This document shows, piece by piece, positions 8,003-15,684 of a stretch of DNA of 64,000 nucleotides. Made by a program: the position numbers and the translations under genes. Source of the DNA: Acidobacteriaceae bacterium (GTDB taxonomy: Bacteria > Acidobacteriota > Terriglobia > Terriglobales > Acidobacteriaceae); the NCBI GenBank assembly GCA_003139095.1, contig PLHW01000075.1:62001-126000 (forward strand), read 5' to 3'. Each line of letters begins with the position of its first letter. Within the stretch, counting starts at the first letter, position 1. Under the pieces are notes generated by a model. That model was not told the origin of the DNA. It ran no database searches and was given only the letters and a program-made list of their open reading frames with translations.

Positions 8003-10215
8003 GCGGGATAGTCCAGCGCCTCCGGGATCATGAGCTTTGAAATCGCCTCGGCCGCCCGATCCTTCGAAAGCCGGCAACCCGTTAGGCAGGTGCTGAGCTT
8101 GGTTTGCAACGAGAGAAATTGCTCGGCTCCATTGCACTTCGCGCAGGGACCAGCCTTCTTCGGATGCGATCCATCGTTCCCGATCACGTCGAGGCCGTAA
8201 GAACCGATTCCTGGAATGATGCCTTCGAGAGAATCCAACTCGTCCTGCTGGTAGCAGCCGCGATAGCCGGGTTCGTCCCACGCGGGGTGACGGTTGTGTC
8301 CGAAGACCAGCTCGGCGCAGATGCGGGATACTTCCCCACTGGCCCGTGCCGACTGCACGTGGCACAAGTCGCTCATAAAATTCACCAGACCCGGCAGACC
8401 TTCCGCAACGGCAGGATCGTCGGCTCCACGCTTTTCGAGTTCGATGGTATCGAGAATCTGGCAGCGCGCCGCGAGCAGCCAGCAGAGCGCGTCGGCCAGC
8501 GGGAAGGTAACGCCCTGGCGTGCGCTCTGGTACAAGCGACCGCCGTCGGCGTCGGTGCTGACCTGCAAGCGCTCGAGTGTCCACAGCCACATTCCCATGG
8601 CTGTCGCGAGTGCGCATGCGCCGGTGCCGGGACGGTCGGAGGCAATCCCGCGCATTTCCTTGATCCACGTCTGGAATTGCGCGCGGAAGAGCGGGTTGGT
8701 CATGGTGATGGAGAGTTGGCGCCGCTGCACCGCTTCGGGTCCCTCGTAGGTTGCTTCCAGTTGCGCATCCATCCACTTGTTGCCCAGGAAGCCGGGACAG
8801 TCTTCGGTGATGCCGTAGCCGCCCATGAGGCTAACGGCCTCGCGCATCATCTGGGCGCCCCAGCCCGTGTTCCACAACTTGGTGGCGGGACACAGGACGT
8901 CGGCCAGCGAGTCGAGAAGAACAAAACGCAGAAGAGGATCGGATTCCAGTTGCGCTTTGTTGGGATGGCCCGCGGGCAGGCGGAGCAGATTAGCGGCCCT
9001 CTCCGCGGCTTCGCGCTGCAACTTGGCGCGCGCCTTGGCGCTGGTGACGCCTCGCGCTCCCAGGATTTTGTCCGCCTCGCGCTCCAGTGGATCGAGTTCG
9101 TCAAACACACGCGCCGCGGTAAATCCAAGGGCGGCGCCAGCCTCGCCCGTCGCCCAAACATCCACCAGACGATGCAGCGTGTCCTCGCGAGCCTGCAGTC
9201 CGAGTTCATAACGCACGGATCCGGGAGTTGCCGTCTCCGCCCCACGGAAGCGCCCACGCTGGTAACGGATGACGGGCTCGACCGCCGAGAGCAATTTTGC
9301 CGCGGTCATGACGCCCACCGTCACGCGGGTTCGGCGAAACACAGCTTCAATCACCTCGCTGTGACTGTGGCGGGGCACGATGACGCCATCTTTCACGTCG
9401 TAGCCGCCGACGATGCGGCTCGCCGGAATGCGCAGGTTGAAAATCGGGTCGCCGGTGGAGGAAAGCTGATGCACCAGCTTGCGCGTCGGCGTGCCACGGT
9501 CGAATGTCCCGGGATCTCCTTCTTCCAGGATCACCATGCAGCTTCCCTTGATCCGTTCATCGCCGGAATCGACCGCGGCGGTGACGAAATTGGCAAAGCC
9601 GATGTTGGTGATGAAGCGGCCGCGCTTCTCGACCTGGAGAATGGGCTCTGCTCCCTCTTTCCATTCGGCAATGCGAAGCTTTCCATTCAGCATGCCGGTA
9701 TCGACGCCGACGTAAGGAATGGGTTCGGTCAGGCAGAATGCGCCGCGCCATGGTTTGCGATCTTCTCCGGGCTGAGGCGGAGCGGCCAGTTGCATATACC
9801 TGGTTTGCTGCTCAACCGTGCCCCGTTCGTGAATCGGCGCCAGCGCCAGACAGCCGGCCAGACTGCCGGTTGCGGCCCCACCGTCCACCCATGCCAGTTC
9901 AAATGCCACCAGAGCCAGCGCCAGGTTCTTCGGCCCCGCGATAAATCCACCGTGCTCGGGTTCCATGAAGACGGCGGTGATGCCGGATTTATCGAACGCC
10001 TCCAGCAGTTCGGCCTTGGCGGGCGTCCAATCATGCGAATTGCGGCCGCCGGCGGCAACCAGCCGCGCCACCGGACCGCGAGCCACGGCTCTTGCCGATT
10101 GCACCAGCATCTGCAGGTCGTAACGGTCGGCGAATCGCCACTGAATCTGGCGCACACCATCGGAAGGAAGTGTCCGTAATAGTTCTGGTTTGACGGGGGT
10201 GGCAGTAGAAGCCAT
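7999..10215 (-). CDS. Acyl-CoA dehydrogenase family flavoprotein with long C-terminal extension
   Basis: 738 residues, far longer than ordinary acyl-CoA dehydrogenases of about 380-400 or the ~600-residue long-chain type. The core has GAFCLTEP (substrate and FAD contact), an internal helical domain, and SLMGGYGITEDCPGFLGN followed by YEGPEAVQRRQL, the FAD-binding C-terminal motif. After about residue 600 lies a cysteine- and histidine-rich extension including GPCAKCNG and CLTGCRL, which could bind a metal. It is the first gene of the ETF operon. It probably oxidises an acyl-CoA or related thioester and reduces EtfAB; the substrate cannot be told from sequence. Confidence 0.85.
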   Translation of the reverse strand: MASTATPVKPELLRTLPSDGVRQIQWRFADRYDLQMLVQSARAVARGPVARLVAAGGRNSHDWTPAKAELLEAFDKSGITAVFMEPEHGGFIAGPKNLALALVAFELAWVDGGAATGSLAGCLALAPIHERGTVEQQTRYMQLAAPPQPGEDRKPWRGAFCLTEPIPYVGVDTGMLNGKLRIAEWKEGAEPILQVEKRGRFITNIGFANFVTAAVDSGDERIKGSCMVILEEGDPGTFDRGTPTRKLVHQLSSTGDPIFNLRIPASRIVGGYDVKDGVIVPRHSHSEVIEAVFRRTRVTVGVMTAAKLLSAVEPVIRYQRGRFRGAETATPGSVRYELGLQAREDTLHRLVDVWATGEAGAALGFTAARVFDELDPLEREADKILGARGVTSAKARAKLQREAAERAANLLRLPAGHPNKAQLESDPLLRFVLLDSLADVLCPATKLWNTGWGAQMMREAVSLMGGYGITEDCPGFLGNKWMDAQLEATYEGPEAVQRRQLSITMTNPLFRAQFQTWIKEMRGIASDRPGTGACALATAMGMWLWTLERLQVSTDADGGRLYQSARQGVTFPLADALCWLLAARCQILDTIELEKRGADDPAVAEGLPGLVNFMSDLCHVQSARASGEVSRICAELVFGHNRHPAWDEPGYRGCYQQDELDSLEGIIPGIGSYGLDVIGNDGSHPKKAGPCAKCNGAEQFLSLQTKLSTCLTGCRLSKDRAAEAISKLMIPEALDYPA

Positions 10216-10368
10216 GGCCTTTTTCCTTTAACAATCGTTTTGATACTGCCTTCGCCATGACCCACGGGTCTGTGATCCAGATCATGAGGGCTTGTGACCG
10301 GGGAGATTGCCGTGCGTTAAGAGGAGTGATTGCGCCGGGATGGTGCGTTTATTAGGAACCGAACGAGT

Positions 10369-11079
10369 TTAGTTTGCCTGGCGCAACTGGAATTTGCGCG
10401 TCGTGGTGCGCCCTTCAAAATTTGCCTGCACCAGCACGGAGGAATCGGCGAGGGCGCTCTCGTCGACCTGAACGCTCATTTCGGCGTTGCCATCCGCATC
10501 GCTGAGAATCTGCGCGTAATAAGGAGTGGCGCCAGGACGAGCCAGACGGAGTGTGAGCCGGGCGCCCGGTATGGGAAGCCCGCCTTCGGTGACGCGGAGG
10601 TTCATGATCAGCGCGCCACCAGTGTGGACAGAATCCGCGTTGGTCCACTGCACCTCGATTTGCTTGACGCTGGCGAGGGTGTCGGGTGTTTCGCGCTTGT
10701 CGAGGATGGAATCGAGCCGGCCGTCGCGAATGGCGTCCAGCACGTCGCGATGCAGATTGCGCAGCAGTTTCTCTTTGTCCTGATCGCTGCCGGGTTCCGC
10801 CATGGCTGAGTCCGCGTTCCCCGCATTCGCGCTGGCTGGCTCGCCAGTCGGATCGGGCGCTCTCCCGCCGCCGGGACTGGCCTGACTGGCGGTGAGGCCG
10901 TTCTCTTCCGACAGAGTTGCGCCCGCGGCTGCGGAGGCATACGAGATGGCTCGCTTGCCGATGCAGCGGCCGCGCACGAAAACCTGGGTTTGCAGCAACT
11001 GCTCTCCCTCCCGCGCCTCACTTTGCACGTGGTAGACGGTGTCTTCGTGGCGAATATCGGTGTTAAAACCGAAGATCAT
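10369..11079 (-). CDS. Hypothetical protein with conserved N-terminus and C-terminal Ig-like domain
   Basis: 236 residues, no signal peptide. The N-terminal ~50 residues (FGFNTDIRHEDTVYHVQSEAR) form a compact conserved-looking block. An Ala/Gly/Pro-rich linker follows at about 55-95, then a short helical part, then a beta-rich domain from about residue 150 (GGLPIPGARLTLRLARPG) resembling CarboxypepD_reg or Ig-like folds. I recall similar N-termini in acidobacterial hypothetical proteins, but no function. It lies between the ETF operon, 153 bases downstream on the same strand, and the divergent nuo operon. Start ATG at 11079. Confidence 0.7.
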   Translation of the reverse strand: MIFGFNTDIRHEDTVYHVQSEAREGEQLLQTQVFVRGRCIGKRAISYASAAAGATLSEENGLTASQASPGGGRAPDPTGEPASANAGNADSAMAEPGSDQDKEKLLRNLHRDVLDAIRDGRLDSILDKRETPDTLASVKQIEVQWTNADSVHTGGALIMNLRVTEGGLPIPGARLTLRLARPGATPYYAQILSDADGNAEMSVQVDESALADSSVLVQANFEGRTTTRKFQLRQAN

Positions 11080-11153
11080 ATCGATTGAGCTTCTCTCAGC
11101 CTTGCGGCATTGGCAAGTTACGAATTAATTGCTGGTGAAATCGCGCGCTTTGC

Positions 11154-11230
11154 TTGACACTTCAGCCGTCCAAAAATTAGTCTAGACAGTTTACTGGTGC
11201 GCCCGGCGCGAATTATATATAGCTCCTCCT
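11154..11230 (+). promoter_or_regulatory. Candidate promoter region of the nuo operon
   Basis: A perfect -35 hexamer TTGACA lies at 11154-11159. The matching -10 is weak: TTAGTC at 17 bases or TAGTCT at 18. A second AT-rich element, aattatatatag at 11211-11222, sits 9 bases before the nuoA ATG and could be a -10 for a nearly leaderless transcript. No Shine-Dalgarno sequence is visible before nuoA (agctcctcct precedes the ATG). The assignment is tentative. Confidence 0.35.
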
Positions 11231-11626
11231 ATGCCCGACAATCCCTTTGCCGCTTACCTGCCGCTTCTCCTGCACCTGATCATCGCAGTGGGATTGGCGA
11301 CGGCGATCGTGCTGCTCTCGTACTTCATCGGCCAGCATAAGCCGAACCGCGCCAAAATGTCTCCCTATGAATGCGGCGTGCAGCCCATCGGAGACGCCCG
11401 CGAGCGCTTTTCGGTCAAGTTCTACATGGTCGCGATGCTGTTCATCCTGTTCGACGTGGAAGCCGTATTTCTTTATCCGTGGGCGGTGATACTGCGCGAA
11501 CTGAAGATGTTCGGCTTTTGGGAGATGATGGTGTACATCGCGATCGTGCTGGTCGGCCTCTTCTATGTGTGGAAAAAAGGCGTGCTGGACTGGGGTCTGA
11601 GCGCCGAGCGGCGGGGGGACATCTAG
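11231..11626 (+). CDS. nuoA: NADH-quinone oxidoreductase subunit A
   Basis: 131 residues with three membrane helices (residues about 10-33, 63-85, 92-113). Family motifs are MSPYECGVQPIGDARERFSV and FYMVAMLFILFDVEAVFLYP, the latter holding the conserved acidic residues of the quinone-site loop and helix. NuoA belongs to the membrane arm of complex I next to NuoH and NuoJ. Its stop codon overlaps the GTG start of nuoC by one base. That leaves no room for nuoB, which normally sits here. Confidence 0.95.
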   Translation: MPDNPFAAYLPLLLHLIIAVGLATAIVLLSYFIGQHKPNRAKMSPYECGVQPIGDARERFSVKFYMVAMLFILFDVEAVFLYPWAVILRELKMFGFWEMMVYIAIVLVGLFYVWKKGVLDWGLSAERRGDI

Positions 11627-12123
11627 TGGCGCTCGCTCCCCCGATCACCGACATCGAACAACTGAAGCCGCATCCGGCGCTGGCGCGGCTGATGGAGGCG
11701 ATCCCCGCGGCCGTACAGGCGGCGAAGTTCGACCGCGACGAGTTGACGGTGTGGATCGATAAAGGCTCGTTGCGCGAGGCGTGCGCAATTTTGCGCCATA
11801 ATCCCGACTGTCCATTTAATTACCTTTCCGATCTCACCTGCGTCGACTGGTATCCGTCGGAGCCGCGCTTCGAGGTCGTCTATCATCTTTTGTCGATCTC
11901 CAAGAAAGAACGGGTGCGGCTGAAGGCTCGTCTGCATGGGTCGAGCACCGCCATTGAGTCGGTCACGTCGGTCTGGCCCTCGGCGAATTTTTACGAACGC
12001 GAGGTGTTCGATCTGTTTGGCATCCGCTTTACCGGACACCCCGACCTCAAACGCATCATGATGCCCGATGACTGGGAAGGCCATCCGCTGCGCAAAGACT
12101 ACCCCGTGGAGGGTTACCGCTAG
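11626..12123 (+). CDS. nuoC: NADH-quinone oxidoreductase subunit C
   Basis: 165 residues starting at GTG 11626, which overlaps the nuoA stop TAG by one base. The 30-kDa subunit signature is clear: YLSDLTCVDW, EVVYHLLS, and ERE-FDLFGIRFTGHPDL ending in HPLRKDYPVEGY. NuoC forms part of the connecting hydrophilic module with NuoD, and is separate from NuoD here rather than fused as in E. coli. The frame is open upstream through nuoA but that part is a shadow. Confidence 0.95.
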   Translation: MALAPPITDIEQLKPHPALARLMEAIPAAVQAAKFDRDELTVWIDKGSLREACAILRHNPDCPFNYLSDLTCVDWYPSEPRFEVVYHLLSISKKERVRLKARLHGSSTAIESVTSVWPSANFYEREVFDLFGIRFTGHPDLKRIMMPDDWEGHPLRKDYPVEGYR

Positions 12124-12125
12124 TC

Positions 12126-13328
12126 ATGCCGCAACTTCCCGCCAGTCTCGCCGAGCCCGGCCAGGACGGAACGCTTGTTCTGAACATGGGGCCGCAGCAT
12201 CCCTCGACGCACGGCGTGCTGCGCCTGGTGCTCGAAATCGACGGCGAAACCGTGGTGAGCATGCGGCCGGAGATTGGGTATCTGCACACGGGCATCGAGA
12301 AGACTTGCGAGGCCAAGTTTTACCAGCAGGTTGTGCCGCTGACCGATCGCATCGATTACCTCTGCCCGATGACGAACAACCTGACCTACTGCCTGGCGGT
12401 GGAAAAGTTGCTGGGGCTGGAGATTCCGCCAAAGGCGCAGTGGATACGGGTTTTGATGAATGAGCTGACGCGCATCAATTCGCACCTGGTGTGGCTGGGC
12501 ACGCACGCCATGGACCTGGGGGCGATGACCGTCTTCTTATATTGCTTCCGCGAGCGCGAAGATATTCTGCGGTTTTTCGAGATGATCAGCGGCCAGCGGA
12601 TGATGACGTCGTATTTCCGCATTGGCGGCGTGGCGCTGGAGCCGCCCATCGGATTTTTCGAGAAGGTCAAAAAGTTCGCCGACCGCTTTCCCGGCAACGT
12701 GGATGAGTATGAAGGCCTGTTGACTGGCAATCCGATTTTCATGATGCGCACCAAGGGCGTCGCTCACCTGAGCGCGGAAGATGCGATTGCGCTCGGCGCC
12801 TGCGGGCCGACGCTGCGCGCGAGCGGCGTCGATATCGACCTGCGCCGCGACCTGCCCTATACGGGATACGAGAATTTCAGGTTCAATGTGCCGACGTCCG
12901 ACGGTTGCGATGTGTTTGCGCGATACGTTTGCCGCGTGCAGGAATTGCGCGAATCGATTGGCATCGTGCAGCAGGCGTTGGCGGGCATGCCCGAGGGGCC
13001 GATCAAGGCCGATGCGCCGAAGGTGGTGCTGCCCGATCGCGAGAAGATGAAAACGCAGATGGAAGCGCTCATCTATCACTTCAAGATCATTACGGAGGGC
13101 TTCTCGGTTCCGGCGGGCGAGGTGTACCAGGCGGTGGAGTCGCCGCGCGGCGAGATGGGCTACTACATCGTTAGCGACGGCACGGCTAAGCCATACCGGG
13201 TGCACATGCGGGGACCGTCGTACGCGAACCTGCAAACACTCACAAAAATGTGCGAAGGCCGCCTGATTGCCGACGTGGTTGCCGCCATCGGGTCGATTGA
13301 TATTGTGCTGGGAGACGTGGACCGGTAG
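12126..13328 (+). CDS. nuoD: NADH-quinone oxidoreductase subunit D
   Basis: 400 residues, the normal length of the 49-kDa subunit. Motifs include NMGPQHPSTHGVLRLVLEID, the His and Tyr region of the quinone cavity, GYLHTGIEKTCE, and the C-terminal RGEMGYYIVSDG and IGSIDIVLGDVDR. NuoD contributes to the quinone-reduction site against NuoB, whose gene is absent nearby. Starts two bases after the nuoC stop, so translation is probably coupled. Confidence 0.96.
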   Translation: MPQLPASLAEPGQDGTLVLNMGPQHPSTHGVLRLVLEIDGETVVSMRPEIGYLHTGIEKTCEAKFYQQVVPLTDRIDYLCPMTNNLTYCLAVEKLLGLEIPPKAQWIRVLMNELTRINSHLVWLGTHAMDLGAMTVFLYCFREREDILRFFEMISGQRMMTSYFRIGGVALEPPIGFFEKVKKFADRFPGNVDEYEGLLTGNPIFMMRTKGVAHLSAEDAIALGACGPTLRASGVDIDLRRDLPYTGYENFRFNVPTSDGCDVFARYVCRVQELRESIGIVQQALAGMPEGPIKADAPKVVLPDREKMKTQMEALIYHFKIITEGFSVPAGEVYQAVESPRGEMGYYIVSDGTAKPYRVHMRGPSYANLQTLTKMCEGRLIADVVAAIGSIDIVLGDVDR

Positions 13329-13371
13329 AGAATTTGTAAATTGTGAATTGTAATTTGTGATTGAAAAACTC
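13329..13371. repeat. AT-rich degenerate repeat spacer between nuoD and the four-helix-bundle gene
   Basis: The spacer is built of variants of aatttgtaaattgtgaattg, in strong contrast with the ~60% GC genes on both sides. The same repeat type returns at 13738-13774 and 14258-14355, so all three spacers around this inserted gene and nuoE share one repeat family. This suggests one common origin. Confidence 0.7.
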
Positions 13372-13734
13372 ATGACACCCGAGGATTTGCGCGCTCGGAC
13401 CAAGGCATTTGCGCTACGGACAGTCAAGCTTTATCGCTCGCTGCCGCGGACTGCAGATGCTCAAGTCATGGGGAAGCAGCTTTTGCGGTGCGGGACCTCT
13501 GTAGCGGCAAATTATCGGGCTTCCTGCCGGGCGCGATCACGGGCTGAGTTTGCGGCGCCGATTGGAGTAGTTGCCGAGGAGGCTGACGAAACCGGGTTCT
13601 GGCTCGAGATGCTGGCGGAGGCTGATGTTGTACGAGCGGCTTTGCTGAAGGATCTGTTGCAGGAGTCAAAGGAGTTGACGGCAATTTTCACGGCAACATT
13701 GAAAACAGTTCGGAAGGCGTCGCTGAAGCGTTAG
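13372..13734 (+). CDS. Four-helix-bundle protein (23S rRNA IVP / bAvd-like family)
   Basis: 120 residues from ATG 13372; an in-frame GTG 15 bases upstream lies in the AT-rich repeat. The family pattern is complete: LRARTKAFALRTVKLYRSLP, QLLRCGTSVAANYRASCRARS, then FWLEMLAEADV and a C-terminal helix with FTATLKTVRKA. The family (TIGR02436/PF05635) is often mislabelled S23 ribosomal protein; it is structurally like Avd, the accessory protein of diversity-generating retroelements. No reverse transcriptase or variable repeat is seen here. It has no known role in complex I, so its place between nuoD and nuoE looks like an insertion. Confidence 0.88.
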   Translation: MTPEDLRARTKAFALRTVKLYRSLPRTADAQVMGKQLLRCGTSVAANYRASCRARSRAEFAAPIGVVAEEADETGFWLEMLAEADVVRAALLKDLLQESKELTAIFTATLKTVRKASLKR

Positions 13735-13737
13735 GGT

Positions 13738-13774
13738 TTTAGATTACAAATTGCAAATTGCCAATTGCAAATTT
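13738..13774. repeat. AT-rich degenerate repeat spacer before nuoE
   Basis: Variants of attacaaattgcaaattgc in tandem, the reverse-complement sense of the 13329-13371 spacer. The inserted gene is therefore flanked by repeats of the same family in opposite orientation. No ribosome-binding site for nuoE can be seen in it. Confidence 0.65.
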
Positions 13775-14257
13775 ATGAGATTTTCGGACGAATTCGAGAC
13801 TCGCTTTAGCGAGATGATCACCCACTATCCGACGAAGCGGTCGGCGCTGGTGCCTACGCTGCTGTATGCCCAGGATGAGGTTGGGTATCTGAGCGATGAA
13901 GTGATCGCGGAACTGGCCGGGCGGCTGGGCTTGACCGAACTTGAAGTGCGGAACGTGATCAGCTACTACTCCATGCTGACCACCAAACCGCGCGGCAAGT
14001 ACAACGTGCAAGTATGCACGAACATCGCCTGCATGCTGCGCGGGGGCGAGGAAATCCTTGATCACTGCAAGAAGAAACTGGGCATCGGCCACAAGGGCAC
14101 AACTGAGGACGGTCTGTTTTCGCTGGAAGAAGTGGAGTGCATCGGCGCGTGCAGTTGGGCCGCAGCCGCCCAGGTGAACTACGATTTTCACGAGAATCTG
14201 ACCATCGAGAAAATGGACAAGATTCTCGACGAGTATAAGAAGAAGGGAACGCAGTAA
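13775..14257 (+). CDS. nuoE: NADH-quinone oxidoreductase subunit E
   Basis: 160 residues from ATG 13775; the open frame extends a further eight codons into the AT-rich repeat. The thioredoxin-like [2Fe-2S] subunit motifs are present: YPTKRSALVPTLLYAQDEVG, VQVCTNIACML with the first two cysteines, and ECIGACSWAAAAQVN with the last two. It binds cluster N1a and partners NuoF in the NADH-dehydrogenase module. Confidence 0.95.
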   Translation: MRFSDEFETRFSEMITHYPTKRSALVPTLLYAQDEVGYLSDEVIAELAGRLGLTELEVRNVISYYSMLTTKPRGKYNVQVCTNIACMLRGGEEILDHCKKKLGIGHKGTTEDGLFSLEEVECIGACSWAAAAQVNYDFHENLTIEKMDKILDEYKKKGTQ

Positions 14258-14355
14258 TTTGTGATTGGTGATTTGTAATTTGTAAATTGAGGAACTGGGC
14301 GCGATTGGCTTGGGTTTCAATTACAGATTTCAAATTACAAATTCTCAAATTTCAA
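14258..14355. repeat. AT-rich inverted-repeat spacer between nuoE and nuoF
   Basis: The first half holds tgatttgtaatttgtaaattg and the second half caaattacaaattctcaaat, so the core ATTTGTAATTTG recurs as its reverse complement about 60 bases later. The transcript can fold here. A short G+C-rich stretch (gaactgggcgcgattggc) forms the loop. Confidence 0.65.
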
Positions 14356-15669
14356 ATGGCTTACTTGGTTTCCCATCCCGATGAGGTCAAGGTCGTCTCC
14401 AAGCGCTTTGGCATGGGCGCGACCGACATCGATCGCTACCTCGAACTCGACGGCTACGAGGCCGTGCAGAAGGCGCTCGGCATGGGCCCGGACGCCATTA
14501 TTAACGAGGTCAAGAATTCTGGCCTGCGCGGGCGCGGCGGCGCGGGATTTTCGACCGGCATGAAGTGGTCGTTCGTCCCCAAGCAGTCGGCCAAGCCGAA
14601 ATATGTTTTGTGCAACGGCGACGAGAGCGAACCTGGGACCTGTAAGGATCGGCTGATTTTCGAGCACGATCCGCATGCGGTGATTGAAGGCGTGATGATC
14701 GCCGCCATCGCCGTGGGCGCTCACACCGGATACATCTACATTCGCGGCGAGTATCGCTACCTGTCGGTCATCATGCAGAAGGCGATCAAAGACGCGTACG
14801 CGAAGGGCTTCGCCGGCAAGAATATTTTTGGCAGCGGATATGATCTGGACATTTACTGGCATGGCGGCGCGGGCGCCTATGAAGTTGGAGAAGAATCGGC
14901 GCTGATGGAATCGCTCGAAGGCAAGCGCGGCATCCCGCGTATTCGGCCGCCGTTTCCGGCCGTGGTCGGGCTATGGGGCGGGCCGACGGTCATTAATAAT
15001 GCCGAGACGCTGGCCAGCGTGCCTCCCATCATTCTTGGCGGCGCGGAGGCCTACGCGAAGGTCGGCACACCCAAAAACGGCGGTACGCGGCTGTTTTGCC
15101 TCGCCGGGCATTTGAATAAGCCCGGCGTTTACGAACTGCCCATGGGCTACAACCTGAAGAAGATGATTTATGACGTGGGCGGCGGAATTCCGAATGGCCG
15201 CGAACTGAAGGCGGTTGTGCCGGGAGGATCGTCAACGCCGGTGCTGCTGCCCGAAGAAATTGACATCGCCATGGATTTCGATTCCGTCGCCAAGGCGGGA
15301 TCGATGCTTGGCTCGGGTGGCGTGGTTGTGCTCGACGACACAACCTGTATCGTCAAATTCGCGCTGCGCACTATCAAGTTTTACCAGCATGAGAGCTGTG
15401 GCTGGTGCATTCCGTGCCGCGAAGGTACCGACTGGCTGAAGAAGACGCTGACGCGCTTCCACAATGGCGGCGGCGTGAAAAAAGACATCGACAACATTTA
15501 CTACCTGGCAGAAAACATGCTGGGCAGGACGTTCTGCCCGCTGGGAGACGCCGCAGCCATGCCGACCATGGCATTCGTGAAAAAATTTAGAAAAGAATTT
15601 GAAGATCACTTGGACGGCAAGCCCTGTCCGTATGAGAGGGCGGGGGCAACCGAGCCGGTATTGGCGTAG
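14356..15669 (+). CDS. nuoF: NADH-quinone oxidoreductase subunit F
   Basis: 437 residues from ATG 14356. It carries the NADH/FMN-binding glycine loop GLRGRGGAGFSTGMKW, the FMN region NGDESEPGTCKDR, and GGAGAYEVGEESALMESLEG. The N3 [4Fe-4S] site is ESCGWCIPCREGTDW with a later TFCPLGD cysteine. This is the catalytic NADH-oxidising subunit. The window's in-frame extension before 14356 is the AT-rich repeat and not likely translated. Confidence 0.96.
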   Translation: MAYLVSHPDEVKVVSKRFGMGATDIDRYLELDGYEAVQKALGMGPDAIINEVKNSGLRGRGGAGFSTGMKWSFVPKQSAKPKYVLCNGDESEPGTCKDRLIFEHDPHAVIEGVMIAAIAVGAHTGYIYIRGEYRYLSVIMQKAIKDAYAKGFAGKNIFGSGYDLDIYWHGGAGAYEVGEESALMESLEGKRGIPRIRPPFPAVVGLWGGPTVINNAETLASVPPIILGGAEAYAKVGTPKNGGTRLFCLAGHLNKPGVYELPMGYNLKKMIYDVGGGIPNGRELKAVVPGGSSTPVLLPEEIDIAMDFDSVAKAGSMLGSGGVVVLDDTTCIVKFALRTIKFYQHESCGWCIPCREGTDWLKKTLTRFHNGGGVKKDIDNIYYLAENMLGRTFCPLGDAAAMPTMAFVKKFRKEFEDHLDGKPCPYERAGATEPVLA

Positions 15670-15684
15670 AGAAAATTCGAAATC

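Noticed and set aside
6119-8776. 885-residue version of the ETF-QO
   Set aside because: The first 258 codons overlap the dehydrogenase gene in another frame and lack protein-like composition; the ATG at 8002 with the ATGA overlap gives a family-length protein.
8104-10179. 691-codon open frame on the plus strand
   Set aside because: Exact antisense of the acyl-CoA dehydrogenase gene; composition Arg/Gly/Ala/His-rich with no domain, a GC-rich shadow.
13372-13734. Annotation as ribosomal protein S23
   Set aside because: This family name is a historical error; members are four-helix bundles first seen in 23S rRNA intervening sequences, not ribosomal proteins.
13372-13734. Diversity-generating retroelement
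   Set aside because: The gene is bAvd-like, but no reverse transcriptase, template or variable repeat was found in the window.
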